From Euperipatoides rowelli (Eukaryota > Onychophora > Udeonychophora > Euonychophora > Peripatopsidae): 10,324 nt of DNA. The stretch lies in assembly GCA_003024985.2 (NCBI GenBank), contig PXIH01S0022125.1; one strand, given 5' to 3'. The notes under the pieces were generated by a model. The model was not told where the DNA came from, did not search any database, and saw only the letters and a list, made by a program, of their open reading frames with translations. The stretch's first letter is position 1. The number at the start of each line of letters is the position of its first letter. Of the stretch, positions 1-8,604 are shown piece after piece. The position numbers were made by a program, and so were the translations under genes.

Positions 1-1080
1 AAATATTTTTTCAATTAACTAATTGAACTGAAATGGACGAGGTATTCGGTATTGAGTTGGAGTCTATCATTTGAATTCTGTTTTGAACACGAAATATCAA
101 GATTATTACAAGTCGTAAATAATAAAAAACCTTACCATCTAGAGCCAACCCTATTGCACAGGTAAAAACCAACCTGACATGATGCAGAAAATAATTAAAA
201 ACTGAAAATTTATTAAAAAAAAAAAGTGAAAAACATAGGATTTATCCATGAGAAATGTTAGGAACTACAGACAGGGAACCTATTATGCAGACCTTCAATG
301 TTATTCTACAAGTCCTAGGCCCCTGAGTTGACGGTTAAACCTCACTGACTGATGATATCTCATAATGATGAGAACTCATTGAATGATGAGGTTGTCTCCA
401 TTTTTTTTAATGACTCAAATGAGAGTGGAGGTATGGTATACATTACATATGAATTTCTTAGCTCACAAAGCTTTATATAGCTGGCAGGGGGAGGTGGGAT
501 ATACATTTTGAATAACAACAACAACAAAAAAAAAATCACAAAAATGATGCAAAAATTCATAGAATTAAATGAGGTGGGAAATTAATACATCACCAGTGCT
601 TACTGCATGAACCAACCAAAATAGAACTCATATAAATCATACAAAGGTAAAAATAAAAAAAAGCCGATTGATAAACTGAGGAAGAAAGTCATAATAATAC
701 ATCTCCAAAAAAAGACAATACTTGATCAGTTTGTCAAACAGCTCATTAAAGTTTATTTATAAACATATAAATAGCTCTCTGTAAGAAAATACTACCCGAA
801 GTTACACAATAATAAAGTTGGAGCCTCCATTAACTGAGGCATAGGACACATTGACCAATATTTTTATATTATTTTAAAATTTTCTTCAAACAATTGACTG
901 CATAATATTGAAGCTCCACTAGCTTATCTAAACCTATACAGCTAAATGAGGTAGCACTGTTGAAAAAAACTTGACAGGATTGTTGTATTTCAACAAGGCT
1001 TTGTGATGAATAAACGCCTTGGAAAAACTTCTATCTGCTCTTTTCCCAGTCAACCATTCCCTCGTCAGGAGGAACGACAA
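1..1080. other. AT-rich non-coding DNA, no gene seen
   Basis: No coding region, RNA gene or mobile-element signature could be supported here. The stretch is A/T-rich with short A-runs (for example near 222-231 and 528-537) and an AAC microsatellite-like patch near 512-530. The only longer open frame (minus strand, 360-560) encodes low-complexity hydrophobic residues followed by a proline run, and it lies over a poly-A/AAC tract, so it is not a gene. The region could be distal 3' UTR of the minus-strand gene ending at 6381, or intergenic DNA; the sequence does not decide between them. Confidence 0.6.
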
Positions 1081-1084
1081 AACT

Positions 1085-1376
1085 TTCAAAGGCCATCCAA
1101 AAAATTTCCTTTTTTTTGAAGGAAAACAGAAAAAAATAAAATTCTAACTAAATAAGCTTCAAAAATTTAAATGTTTTATTTTTTTTATTTTATTTTTTTT
1201 ACATTTTTAAAAAATTTTTAACGATATGTTTGAAGCATTTCTGATTTTATCATGTATCGAGGCACTCGGATGGTACCACTGAGGCAGATATCAGAAGGCG
1301 GGACTATTTCGTTATTTTCCCTGCAATATAGTTTTCTTTCCTGAGGATAACAAGAAAAATTTTGGAATGGCCTTTT
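1085..1376. repeat. imperfect inverted repeat, arms about 25 bp
   Basis: The left arm (about 1085-1111) contains AAAGGCCATCC followed by an A-run and TTTCCT. The right arm (about 1351-1376), read in reverse complement, gives AAAGGCCATTCC followed by AAAATTTTTCTT. The match fades on both sides. The arms are separated by about 240 bp of AT-rich DNA, including long T-runs near 1175-1210. It may be a decayed hairpin or MITE-like element, or chance. No target-site duplication was identified. Confidence 0.35.
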
Positions 1377-2219
1377 AAGAATAATTCATTTTCTTATCAG
1401 TAAAAGTGGCCAAAAACACCTAAAAAATAATATCGATGGCCAAGATTACCGATGAAGAAGTAATTGATATTGAAGCAAAAACCACAGACTATAAGCTGAC
1501 ATAAAATAGCAGTTTCAAGAGGAAGAGATATTTCTGTATGTCATCTTCCTTTGAAATTTTTTGTCTGGACGGGAAAGAGCAAGAAACAATATCCTGAGCT
1601 TACAGGGGTAAAATAAGGATTAGAATGCCAACTTATAATAAGGAGATCCATTCCTGTCTTCAAAAATGACAAAGAAAAAAGGAACATACTGTAGCTGCAA
1701 TTAAATAAAATATATGATAAATTCCTATATATTTACATAATTTTTCTCTCGTTTAATTAATATGTTCTAAGAAAAAAAGAACAAACGTCAAGCTGGGCAA
1801 AACAAAATAAAAAGCAAAAATAAGAAGGATGAATCATTGAAAATTGATTCTAAATCAAGATGTTTGAGGTAGTTTTGAACACCATAGCATTCCAAGTATT
1901 ATCAAAACCTTATTTAAAATGTTTTATTTGATTTTGTTATCACTACATACATTAATTTAAATTCGTGATATTTGTTATGAAATAGAACATTTTAATAACA
2001 CTTGTCAAATGATAAATTTATAAGTTACAAGATAATAAAGCATCATAAATTTAGACAGAAATAGATCTCTGTGAAATAATAATGAAATAATAAAAAATAA
2101 AATAAAAAAATTTAAACATCCAACATAGCAGCCAATGAGTTAAAGCTCTGCAAATTGGCAAATAATGAACAGCATAATTCTGCAGCATATATAATAGGAA
2201 TAATCTTAGAACTACAAAA
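1377..2219. other. AT-rich non-coding DNA, no gene seen
   Basis: Both strands were read for exons, RNA genes and repeats and none was supported. Base composition is strongly A/T-biased with frequent stops in all frames. Confidence 0.55.
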
Positions 2220-2493
2220 TTGATGACAACGAGTGAAGGTAGAATGGTTTTCTTTCCTGACATCATGGGGCATCTTGACTCCCGTAAATTGTTTAACCTG
2301 AGTCTTGATCCTTCGTACCATACCCGCTTTCCCGCTAAGGCTCTGCCTTGTGCAGGCTCAAAGGATCCCAAATTCATACACGCTATATGTGTATGTTTTT
2401 TTTTTCAAACAACACCAACAGCTTTTGGATTAGAGGTTTATCTTTGACAAGCAAACCCAGAACAAACAAACGCACACACAAAAAAAAAAAAAA
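2220..2493. other. GC-richer island followed by an A-rich tail
   Basis: Positions 2220-2375 are markedly less AT-rich than their surroundings and are open in more than one frame on both strands, which is what low stop density alone would give. None of the conceptual peptides is recognised. On the plus strand the block is followed by an A/C-rich stretch and a 14-A run at 2480-2493. This arrangement could be an old retroposed sequence with a poly-A tail, or an unrecognised exon. No tRNA-like A/B boxes and no convincing splice-site pair were seen, so I leave it unassigned. Confidence 0.3.
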
Positions 2494-3954
2494 TCATTTG
2501 ACTTTCGGCAAATTAAAATTTCCTACTCATGGCACAATCAAAACAATTTGGTTATTAATCATCTTTTTTCTTCACTTATTTAGTTTTTATGTAAAAAATA
2601 GTCCCGCACCTTACCAAGTAAGCGAAAATAACAAGGGCAAAATATAAACGACACTGGTTACAATTTCTTTTTTTTTTCCTTCTTAAATTTTCATAAATCT
2701 GGCACATCTGAATATCCACGTAAAGCAGAGATTTGATAGACTAAGCTTAGCATAAAAATAGACCCTTTTATGATTACTATTTTCAAGAAGTTGACTCATG
2801 TGAAGGTAATGTACAAAAATTATTGGGGTAGGTTCTCATAACCTAGCATATTTGCTAGCCACAATCACTGGCGGTTAATGCTTCCCCCCCTGCCCATTCC
2901 TTGAAACATATGAAAATTAAAATATTATCATAATGATAAAACATTAAAAAACAAAAATGAAAATGAAAATCTATGCAATGAAGATGATGGTATTATATAT
3001 ATATATATACAAACATGGTTCACTTTAGTTATACTGAGAGAAAATACATAAAAAGTTAATTCATCTATATGTACAATAATTCATAAGACTACAAAAAAAA
3101 AAAAAGGGAAGGAAAAAAATAATAGAACAGAGTTGCCACAAGATTAATAGACCTTTTCACCCCAGTTCCAGACATTCTAAAATAAAAACATACCACTACC
3201 TTATAAAAAAAAACAACTTATTTAGGGCATCTCAAAATGTTTATATATTAGTAAAATTTGGTTTTAGTAGATACAGTATATCCAACGGAAATGGAAATAG
3301 TTTGAGGTAGTCGGAGAATAGTGATTATGAAAGTCACAAAATAAAACGATCAAACGGAATTAAAAACAAAAATTTTTACGATTTATAAAATCATCAAAAT
3401 CTCCCAAATTTTGGAAGTGAATCATTTACAAAATTCCCAAGTGATTAATTATGGTACAGACATTAAGGTAAAAAGGAAAAATGTACTTGAAATATTAATT
3501 CTTGTTGGTTTAATTTATTATTCATTCATATTATCAAAAATAATGACGAACATTTTGTTTATTTAAAATGATTGGAAGCACAGTTAATTAATTTATCAAA
3601 CTATGTAAATAATTTTATTTTTAAAAAGAAAATATAAATCTGTGAAAGTAAATAACTAAATATGCATATTTAGGTTTATATTTTAGAGCTTTGATTTTAA
3701 CTTAAATGGATTCACAATATAATTACCGTAAATACCTTGGTCAATCAACCAACCTGATTAAAAGTTTCAATTGAAACATTCAAGAATTAAGTTTAAAGAA
3801 ACTTTAATAAAAAATTAAATAAAAATTAAATGTGAAAAATAAATATATATAAAATTTCTTAAATATAAATTTTTATTTTAGTATATTAGGCTTTACTATT
3901 GAGTTTCCATTAGATAGTACTGTATAGAATACACTGTCGTGCATTCTATGATTA
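2494..3954. other. AT-rich non-coding DNA with a TA microsatellite
   Basis: No gene supported. Contains a short (TA)n tract at 2994-3009, a C-run near 2883-2890, a 13-A run near 3093-3105 and isolated TACAGTATA-type words (about 3273 and 3918) that foreshadow the repeat block to the right. Confidence 0.55.
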
Positions 3955-3968
3955 TCTCTCTCTCTCTC
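3955..3968. repeat. (TC)n microsatellite
   Basis: Seven uninterrupted TC dinucleotides, immediately before the TACTGTATA-rich block. Confidence 0.85.
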
Positions 3969-3979
3969 CAGATATAAAC

Positions 3980-4825
3980 ATAATGCATATACTGTATGTA
4001 CAGTATATACAAATATATACTATATATATTTATATATTATACTGTATATATATTCACACAGTAAATACTGTCTATAACTATTTTTCTTTTTTCTGACATG
4101 AAAATAATATAGAATGATCTGCCCTAAAATAAAGTTTTTTTTTTCAATATACAATTGCTTTTGAGGTAAGGATGGTTATAGTAGATGTGTGTGTGTATGT
4201 ACTGTATATATATACTGTTCATGTACTGCATATACATACTGTATATTATACTGTATCGACTATAGATATATAGATATATATACACATGTAGCCTATATAC
4301 AGTATATGTATTATAAAAAATATTTTTTGATAGCCAAATATTAGGCATTTTTCTTTCTAGATAAATTTCTATTCCTTGTGTTTGACAATCTAAAGTTAAT
4401 AATTTATAAAAATTACTTACATATATTTCTAATATTAACCAAAAGGTCAACAGGAAAGAAAATGTGATAACATACAGTATATATTACATATACAGTATAT
4501 ACTGTATATAGATATATGTATATATACTATATGTACTGTATATATAACATAATGTAACTTGACTAGAGATCTTCACATATATATATATAAATGTTCTTTC
4601 AGATCCTAGAGTATATATTGCACATATCTATATACATGTATAGTATTCTATACGAGTATATACTGTACGGTATATTCAATACTTATTACAAACAGTACAT
4701 AAACTGTATGTAGTGTATATACGTATATACAGGATAAACAGTATATGTATATACAGTGTATGTATACAAACATACTGTATATACTGAATATATTGTATTC
4801 AAACTTATACAGTATATATATTGGA
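3980..4825. repeat. TACTGTATA / ACAGTATA low-complexity repeat block
   Basis: The near-palindromic word TATACTGTATA and its reverse complement recur many times. Dense clusters lie at about 3985-4070, 4195-4310, 4470-4550 and 4650-4820, and a (TG)n tract at 4186-4196. More ordinary AT-rich spacers (about 4081-4180, 4317-4465 and 4560-4620) interrupt them. The period is irregular, so this is not a simple tandem array. The open frames across it encode only Tyr/Ile/Val-rich peptides from TATA and GTA codons and are artefacts of composition. Both strands can fold locally because the unit is self-complementary. Confidence 0.75.
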
Positions 4826-4830
4826 CACAC

Positions 4831-5595
4831 ACTTTATATAAAGTTAGGGTAATAAAGATACAAATTTGAGACCAGAAAAAAATAAATAAATAAAAATCCT
4901 TTGGCAATGTTAAAAGAAGGGAAGAGGAAAAATTGAAAACAGCTTTTAAAAAAATGATTCACTGGTCAAGATAAAATTATGTGCTCAGAACTTAATGCCC
5001 TTCCCCCCTCCCTGAATTATTTATATAGAAAAGGTTTACATGATTTGTGTGAAAAAAAAAAAGCTGCAAAATTGTATAAATATTTAAAGATAGTAAAAAT
5101 TTGTAAATATGTGATACAAGAAGTTTGAAGTGAGCAAAAAAAATAGAAATAAAATAATGAACAGCAATTTGAAGCATCATAGAATTATGTATCAAACATA
5201 ACATTAAAAACCTGTACATGCAAACAAATAATATATTAAAAAAAAGATCCAAATGTATAAGATCAACCTGAGCCTAAAAGTTTCCTTGGCAAAATGGGAT
5301 TCAACAAATAAACAAAACAAAACAACAAAAAAAAAAAGAATTTAATGGACCCTGTTGATTGACATATCTGATGTTGCAATAAAAAGCTTTACATTATTTG
5401 AATGCAAGGAATGGGAGATCTAAATTACATGTACAGGTAATCTGAGGTACTGTATGTCCTGATTTAAGCTATTGTCAACTATGGAGGTACCTCCTTACTA
5501 AGTGCCCACATCCCTACCCCCCATTTATAACAGACATTAAAAAAAAATAATGTCCAAAATAAAAAATTCAAGTTTTTCTATATACTTATTTTGAA
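4831..5595. other. AT-rich non-coding DNA, no gene seen
   Basis: No supported gene. Contains several A-runs (about 5052-5061 and 5327-5338) and one isolated ACTGTATG word near 5450. The minus-strand open frame at 4992-5252 is Phe/Leu/Ile/Tyr-rich, as expected from T-rich DNA, and shows no domain. Confidence 0.55.
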
Positions 5596-5598
5596 GGT

Positions 5599-5685
5599 GT
5601 AACAGCTGTCTATGGGATGAAGGCTCTATAAGACGGAGACTAATGTTTTGCAACTACGTCTCTACAACGGGATAGACGACTGTTA
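5599..5685. repeat. short imperfect hairpin-forming inverted repeat
   Basis: GTAACAGCTGTCTAT (5599-5613) is matched by ATAGACGACTGTTAC (5671-5685), whose reverse complement is GTAACAGTCGTCTAT. The two agree at 13 of 15 positions, differing by a TC/CT swap. Nested inside, GAGAC (5636-5640) can pair with GTCTC (5658-5662). The block is less AT-rich than its flanks. The size is compatible with a small structured RNA or a degenerate MITE, but no family is recognised and the central part pairs poorly. Confidence 0.45.
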
Positions 5686-5699
5686 CTAAGTTTTCAAAG

Positions 5700-6178
5700 T
5701 TTCTAATGGAGACACATATAAATTATGAGATTAAATAGATAACTAATGGAAGTATATGCAAAGTATTGTTGATACTAGAACAAATGTAGGCTTTGAAACA
5801 TTGTAGAAAAGATCCCCATAAAGTGATACACAACTTGATTTCTTTTAAATTGCCCAGCCGTCAGGAATCTGATATGCCGCATGCTCTACTTGGAATGAGG
5901 ACCTATGATGAGGATTAAAAGGAACATAATGTATCTAGTTTCTTGGCAAATTGGTATTTTTTTTTCTCTTTTGTTTGGAAATGACTACTGAGGACTAAAA
6001 GGAGTTTGGCTAATCTGGCTACAGATTGGGGATTGCACTTTAAGTGGCCAAAAACAAAACCAAGAATTTTGTAAAGAGATATAAAAGACACAACATATTA
6101 ATGTCAAATATACAGAGATTGATCATCGGAACAGAAGGAACAAAATCGATTCACACATAAATGTCTATCTGTGCTTCT
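5700..6178. other. AT-rich non-coding DNA, probable 3' UTR or downstream DNA of the minus-strand gene
   Basis: No coding region or repeat supported. It lies downstream of the stop codon at 6381-6383 on the minus strand and may be transcribed as 3' UTR if the proximal poly(A) site is not used. Confidence 0.45.
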
Positions 6179-6184
6179 TTTATT
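6179..6184 (-). promoter_or_regulatory. candidate proximal poly(A) signal AATAAA
   Basis: The minus strand reads AATAAA here, about 200 nt after the stop codon and just beyond the GC-richer block that adjoins the terminal exon. In DNA this AT-rich the hexamer occurs often by chance, and many others lie further downstream, so the assignment rests only on position. Confidence 0.3.
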
Positions 6185-6380
6185 TTTTTTCATTATTGCT
6201 GCATTACCCTAGGGAGGGCAGCTTCGAGGTCTCCAAGTTGCCTCGACTGCCACAAGATTTGCTCTGGCCACTTAGAGAAAGGAACTGCCCCAATTTTGGG
6301 AGGGTGAGGGCATGAACAAGCAAATCCCTCTCCTCTCCCATCAGTCTGTGTTTTGCACAATGGCATGGGTGGCACAAAGT
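6185..6380 (-). other. proximal 3' UTR of the minus-strand gene (inferred)
   Basis: This block directly follows the stop codon on the minus strand and shares the raised GC content of the terminal exon; composition drops sharply at about 6190. The short open frame across it (6193-6375) is in a different frame from the exon and shows no domain, so it is treated as untranslated. Confidence 0.5.
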
Positions 6381-6564
6381 TTAGGTGTTAGGGTCGGCCA
6401 AACCCGGTGTGTCACTGTGATCAAAGTCGTTGTCCTCATCATCAATCATGTCGTCTAGTTCACCCGCGCTCTGACTGTTGTCATTTAAATCATCACCGAG
6501 AGGTTCCTGCTTAATCAGTAACCCTTCATGGTTCCTGAAAGACATCATATGAGCCATCAGAGAT
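6381..6564 (-). CDS. terminal coding exon, acidic C-terminal tail of a probable nuclear protein
   Basis: The exon is read on the minus strand and begins right after a 3' splice site. The first base completes a codon split 2+1 with the previous exon. Then follow 60 codons and TAA at 6383-6381. The peptide starts SLMAHMMSFRNHEGLLIKQE, then has a Ser/Gly/Asn/Asp-rich acidic stretch containing ELDDMIDDEDNDFD, and ends DTPGLADPNT. IKQEP fits the consensus for SUMO attachment (hydrophobic-Lys-x-Glu), common in transcription regulators. The acidic tail fits an activation or interaction region. The initial LMAHMMSFRNH has a His-x6-His spacing that might be the end of a zinc finger whose cysteines lie in the upstream exon; this is speculation. 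Codon-level GC is well above the flanks, which supports real coding. Upstream exons are outside the window or unrecognised. I do not recognise the gene. The exon is likely real; the functional class is a guess. Confidence 0.7.
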
Positions 6565-6590
6565 CTGAAAATAGAAATACAAGCAATTAG
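6565..6590 (-). promoter_or_regulatory. 3' splice site (intron acceptor) of the minus-strand gene
   Basis: On the minus strand the intron ends in a pyrimidine-rich TATTTCTATTTTCAG directly before the exon, with a CTAAT branch-point-like word about 20 nt upstream. The acceptor is in a phase that opens the 60-codon frame without a stop, which is the main reason for placing the exon border at 6564. Confidence 0.7.
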
Positions 6591-7171
6591 TAAAGTATTA
6601 AATTAACATAGAAGCAGCGGCAGATGGCAAATAAATGTAATTATGAGTTAAAGTTTTCTAAAGGTTCTTTCATTCAATGCATAGTTGAAGAAATGCAAGT
6701 AATTCATGCCCTATCTTATGTTATAACATAACTATAACCTGATACAGCAAGTTATATAATAATTATAGGACTTGAATAACATTTTCACCTTTCAATTAAG
6801 TATTAAAGTACAAGAAAAAAACCATTATTTACCATGACTGATAATGTTTTGAATTTTAATTTGTAAATCGGTTAAAATCAGTGAAAAACGATTAAATTTT
6901 ACTAATATCACACATTCTTTAAGTATGCTGTGTGTTTGCATATAGTCAGTCCACCCTTATTTATAGGAATATAAATAATTGGAAATATAATCGTCTAACA
7001 TAAATTATAATAAAAGCAAGATTACTGTAGCCTAAACACATTAATCAAGACATTTTTATTTTATAAAATTTAAAATCACAACTGCATTATAAATTTTCAG
7101 CAACTTAACAAAATTGACATCGTAGAAAATTTATTAAGGTGTAATTTTAAAGTGTATTTATTATTAATGAT
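6591..7171 (-). other. intron of the minus-strand gene (inferred), no internal feature
   Basis: AT-rich DNA upstream of the acceptor at 6565. No further exon, RNA gene or repeat was found. The intron is inferred to extend past the right edge of the window because no donor-flanked coding exon of matching phase was seen. Confidence 0.5.
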
Positions 7172-7515
7172 ATTTTCAATATTGTCAATTTAGTTTTAAT
7201 TTACCGAAAAAATATAAGTTTAATTCATCAAATTTTCTTCTTTCATTTAAAAAGGTGTTAAAATCTACATTTTATACAATGTTAGAAAAGGCTGAACACG
7301 TCATCTATTACATCATCGTAAACACAAATCAAAGCAAACACCTGGTGTTCATTTGTTTTGTGTTTAAGATGATGTAATAGATAATGTGTTCAGCCTTTTC
7401 TAACAATTTATAAAACGTAGATTTTAACACCTTTTTAAATGAAAGAAGAAAATTTGATGAATGAAACGTACATTTTTTTTGTAAAACAAAACTAAATTGA
7501 CAAAGTTGGAAAAAG
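7172..7515. mobile_element. foldback/hairpin element: near-perfect palindrome with about 160-bp arms
   Basis: The left arm (about 7183-7342) and the reverse complement of the right arm (7344-7503) align end to end with about 17 differences and one 1-nt gap, roughly 89% identity by hand count. A 39-bp core (about 7231-7269 against its partner near 7417-7455) is identical. The centre is essentially loopless: ACACC, T at 7343, GGTGT. Weaker similarity runs outward to about 7172 and 7515. No open frame and no clear target-site duplication were found. Such structures are typical of foldback or MITE-type non-autonomous DNA elements, and a transcript would fold into one long hairpin RNA. The repeat is certain; calling it a mobile element is inference. 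Confidence 0.6.
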
Positions 7516-8310
7516 CATATACGTTAAGAAAAAATTTAACTGAAAATAACTAAAATTAATATGTTGATTGACTTTTACTTGTTTGGCCTAAGATGATATT
7601 TAAAGTTGTTAAATTTATCGATATGCATGGTAGATTTGGCCTCATGCTCAACACTAAGTACATGTTTAATAAAGAACCAGTATATTCAAACATGGAACGT
7701 AAACAAAAGCAAGCATTTTGTTAGGGCTAATCATTGAATACTCCACAAAAACTTATAATTTTATTATCATGATTATTCAATTTAATACGTTAACAAAAAA
7801 AGTTTACCAGTTTTGTCTTTTCCGTTTATTGGTATTTTTTATTTACATACATTTTAAAGCATATTAAAGAAGAAAACAACTATCAACGATTTATTGTACA
7901 AGTAATGTACTAAATAGTTTCACTTGCATTTAAAATGTCAATATACATTATTAAGCAAAATGAGATTTTTCAGGTTGGACTGTAAGTTAAGCATTTGGCT
8001 TCAGACTTTCTGATCGGTTGCTCGTTTAAAAGGTTGGTAGAAGGATTATCTGCTTATGAAACAAGAGCTGTTAAAATACATAAAGACCATCCATAATAAA
8101 AATAATCCGCCATTGTTTTCTGTCGAAGAAATATAATTCTCAAAATAGTATACAAATAGTTTGAACTTGTTTTTTAAAAACGGGCAGAAGTCATACTTAA
8201 CAATTTTACCAGCTACTGTATATATGCACAAATAGACTTGTCAATGCAGAATTTAATAATGTGCAAAACAATTCTTATCTCAACTGTGCAAAATGAATAC
8301 ATTTTATTTA
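7516..8310. other. AT-rich intronic DNA, no gene seen
   Basis: Lies between the hairpin element and the TIR element. No exon or repeat supported. An isolated TACTGTATATA word occurs at 8215-8225. The minus-strand open frame at 8046-8231 has no recognisable domain and no splice support. Confidence 0.5.
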
Positions 8311-8342
8311 TAATTGAAGACATAGGTGGAATAACACCCTAA
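8311..8342 (+). repeat. left terminal inverted repeat (32 bp)
   Basis: Pairs with 9669-9700; the only mismatches are at G8319 (A in the partner's reverse complement) and A8336 (G in the partner's). Confidence 0.85.
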
Positions 8343-8363
8343 AGCCACTTAGGGCGTTATTCC
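8329..8363. repeat. left-end hairpin, 15-bp stem and 6-nt loop
   Basis: GGAATAACACCCTAA at 8328/8329-8342 is followed after a short spacer by TTAGGGCGTTATTCC at 8349-8363, its reverse complement apart from one base. The second arm is thus an inverted copy of the inner part of the terminal repeat. Right beside it lies the CpG-rich palindrome GCGATCGC (8365-8372), unusual in this AT-rich window. Confidence 0.8.
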
Positions 8364-8463
8364 GGCGATCGCTTTTTTATATCGACTATATTGTGTCAAA
8401 CTTTTATTTTGCTATCTGCTTCCTAGAGCAAACTATTGTATTTCTAAGTGCATATAATTTAGA

Positions 8464-8600
8464 TTTGCACCTTGTTTTTTTTTATCGCAACATTATTTTG
8501 CTTCCGTATTTTCTAAGCTTTAGATGTGCGCCTTTTTTTTTTATTGCAAAATTATTTTGATTCCGTATTATTCTAAGTTTTAAATTTGCACCTTTTTATT
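8464..8600 (+). repeat. tandem repeat, period about 61 bp, about 2.3 copies, upstream of the start codon
   Basis: Each copy starts with TTTGCACCTT or a close variant (8464, 8525 and 8585), continues with a T-run, then TATCGCAACATTATTTTG or TATTGCAAAATTATTTTG, then TTCCGTATT and TCTAAG. The third copy is cut short and runs into the ATG at 8605. A more diverged partial copy may precede it (8405-8460, with TTATTTTGCTATCTGCTTCC). Its position directly upstream of the gene suggests promoter or 5' UTR duplication, or transposase-binding subterminal repeats. Confidence 0.7.
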
Positions 8601-8604
8601 CACA

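Noticed and set aside
2051-2377. Minus-strand open frame of 108 codons, with overlapping open frames on both strands
   Set aside because: Several frames are open over the same GC-richer block, the C-terminal half is Phe/Tyr/Ile low complexity from T-rich DNA, and no domain or splice pair was seen.
4124-4907. Minus-strand open frames across the TACTGTATA block
   Set aside because: Peptides consist of repeated Tyr/Ile/Val/Cys/Thr from TATA and GTA words; they arise from the repeat and not from coding selection.
2161-5180. Shared 14-bp word AATAATGAACAGCA at 2161 and about 5155 as a dispersed repeat pair
   Set aside because: Similarity fades within about 30 bp and is within what AT-rich DNA can give by chance.
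1404-6060. Shared word AAGTGGCCAAAAACA near 1405 and 6042
   Set aside because: About 15 bp only, with unrelated flanks; not enough to call a repeat family.
6193-6375. 60-codon minus-strand open frame just downstream of the terminal exon
   Set aside because: It follows the exon's stop codon in another frame and lacks a domain; best explained as 3' UTR.
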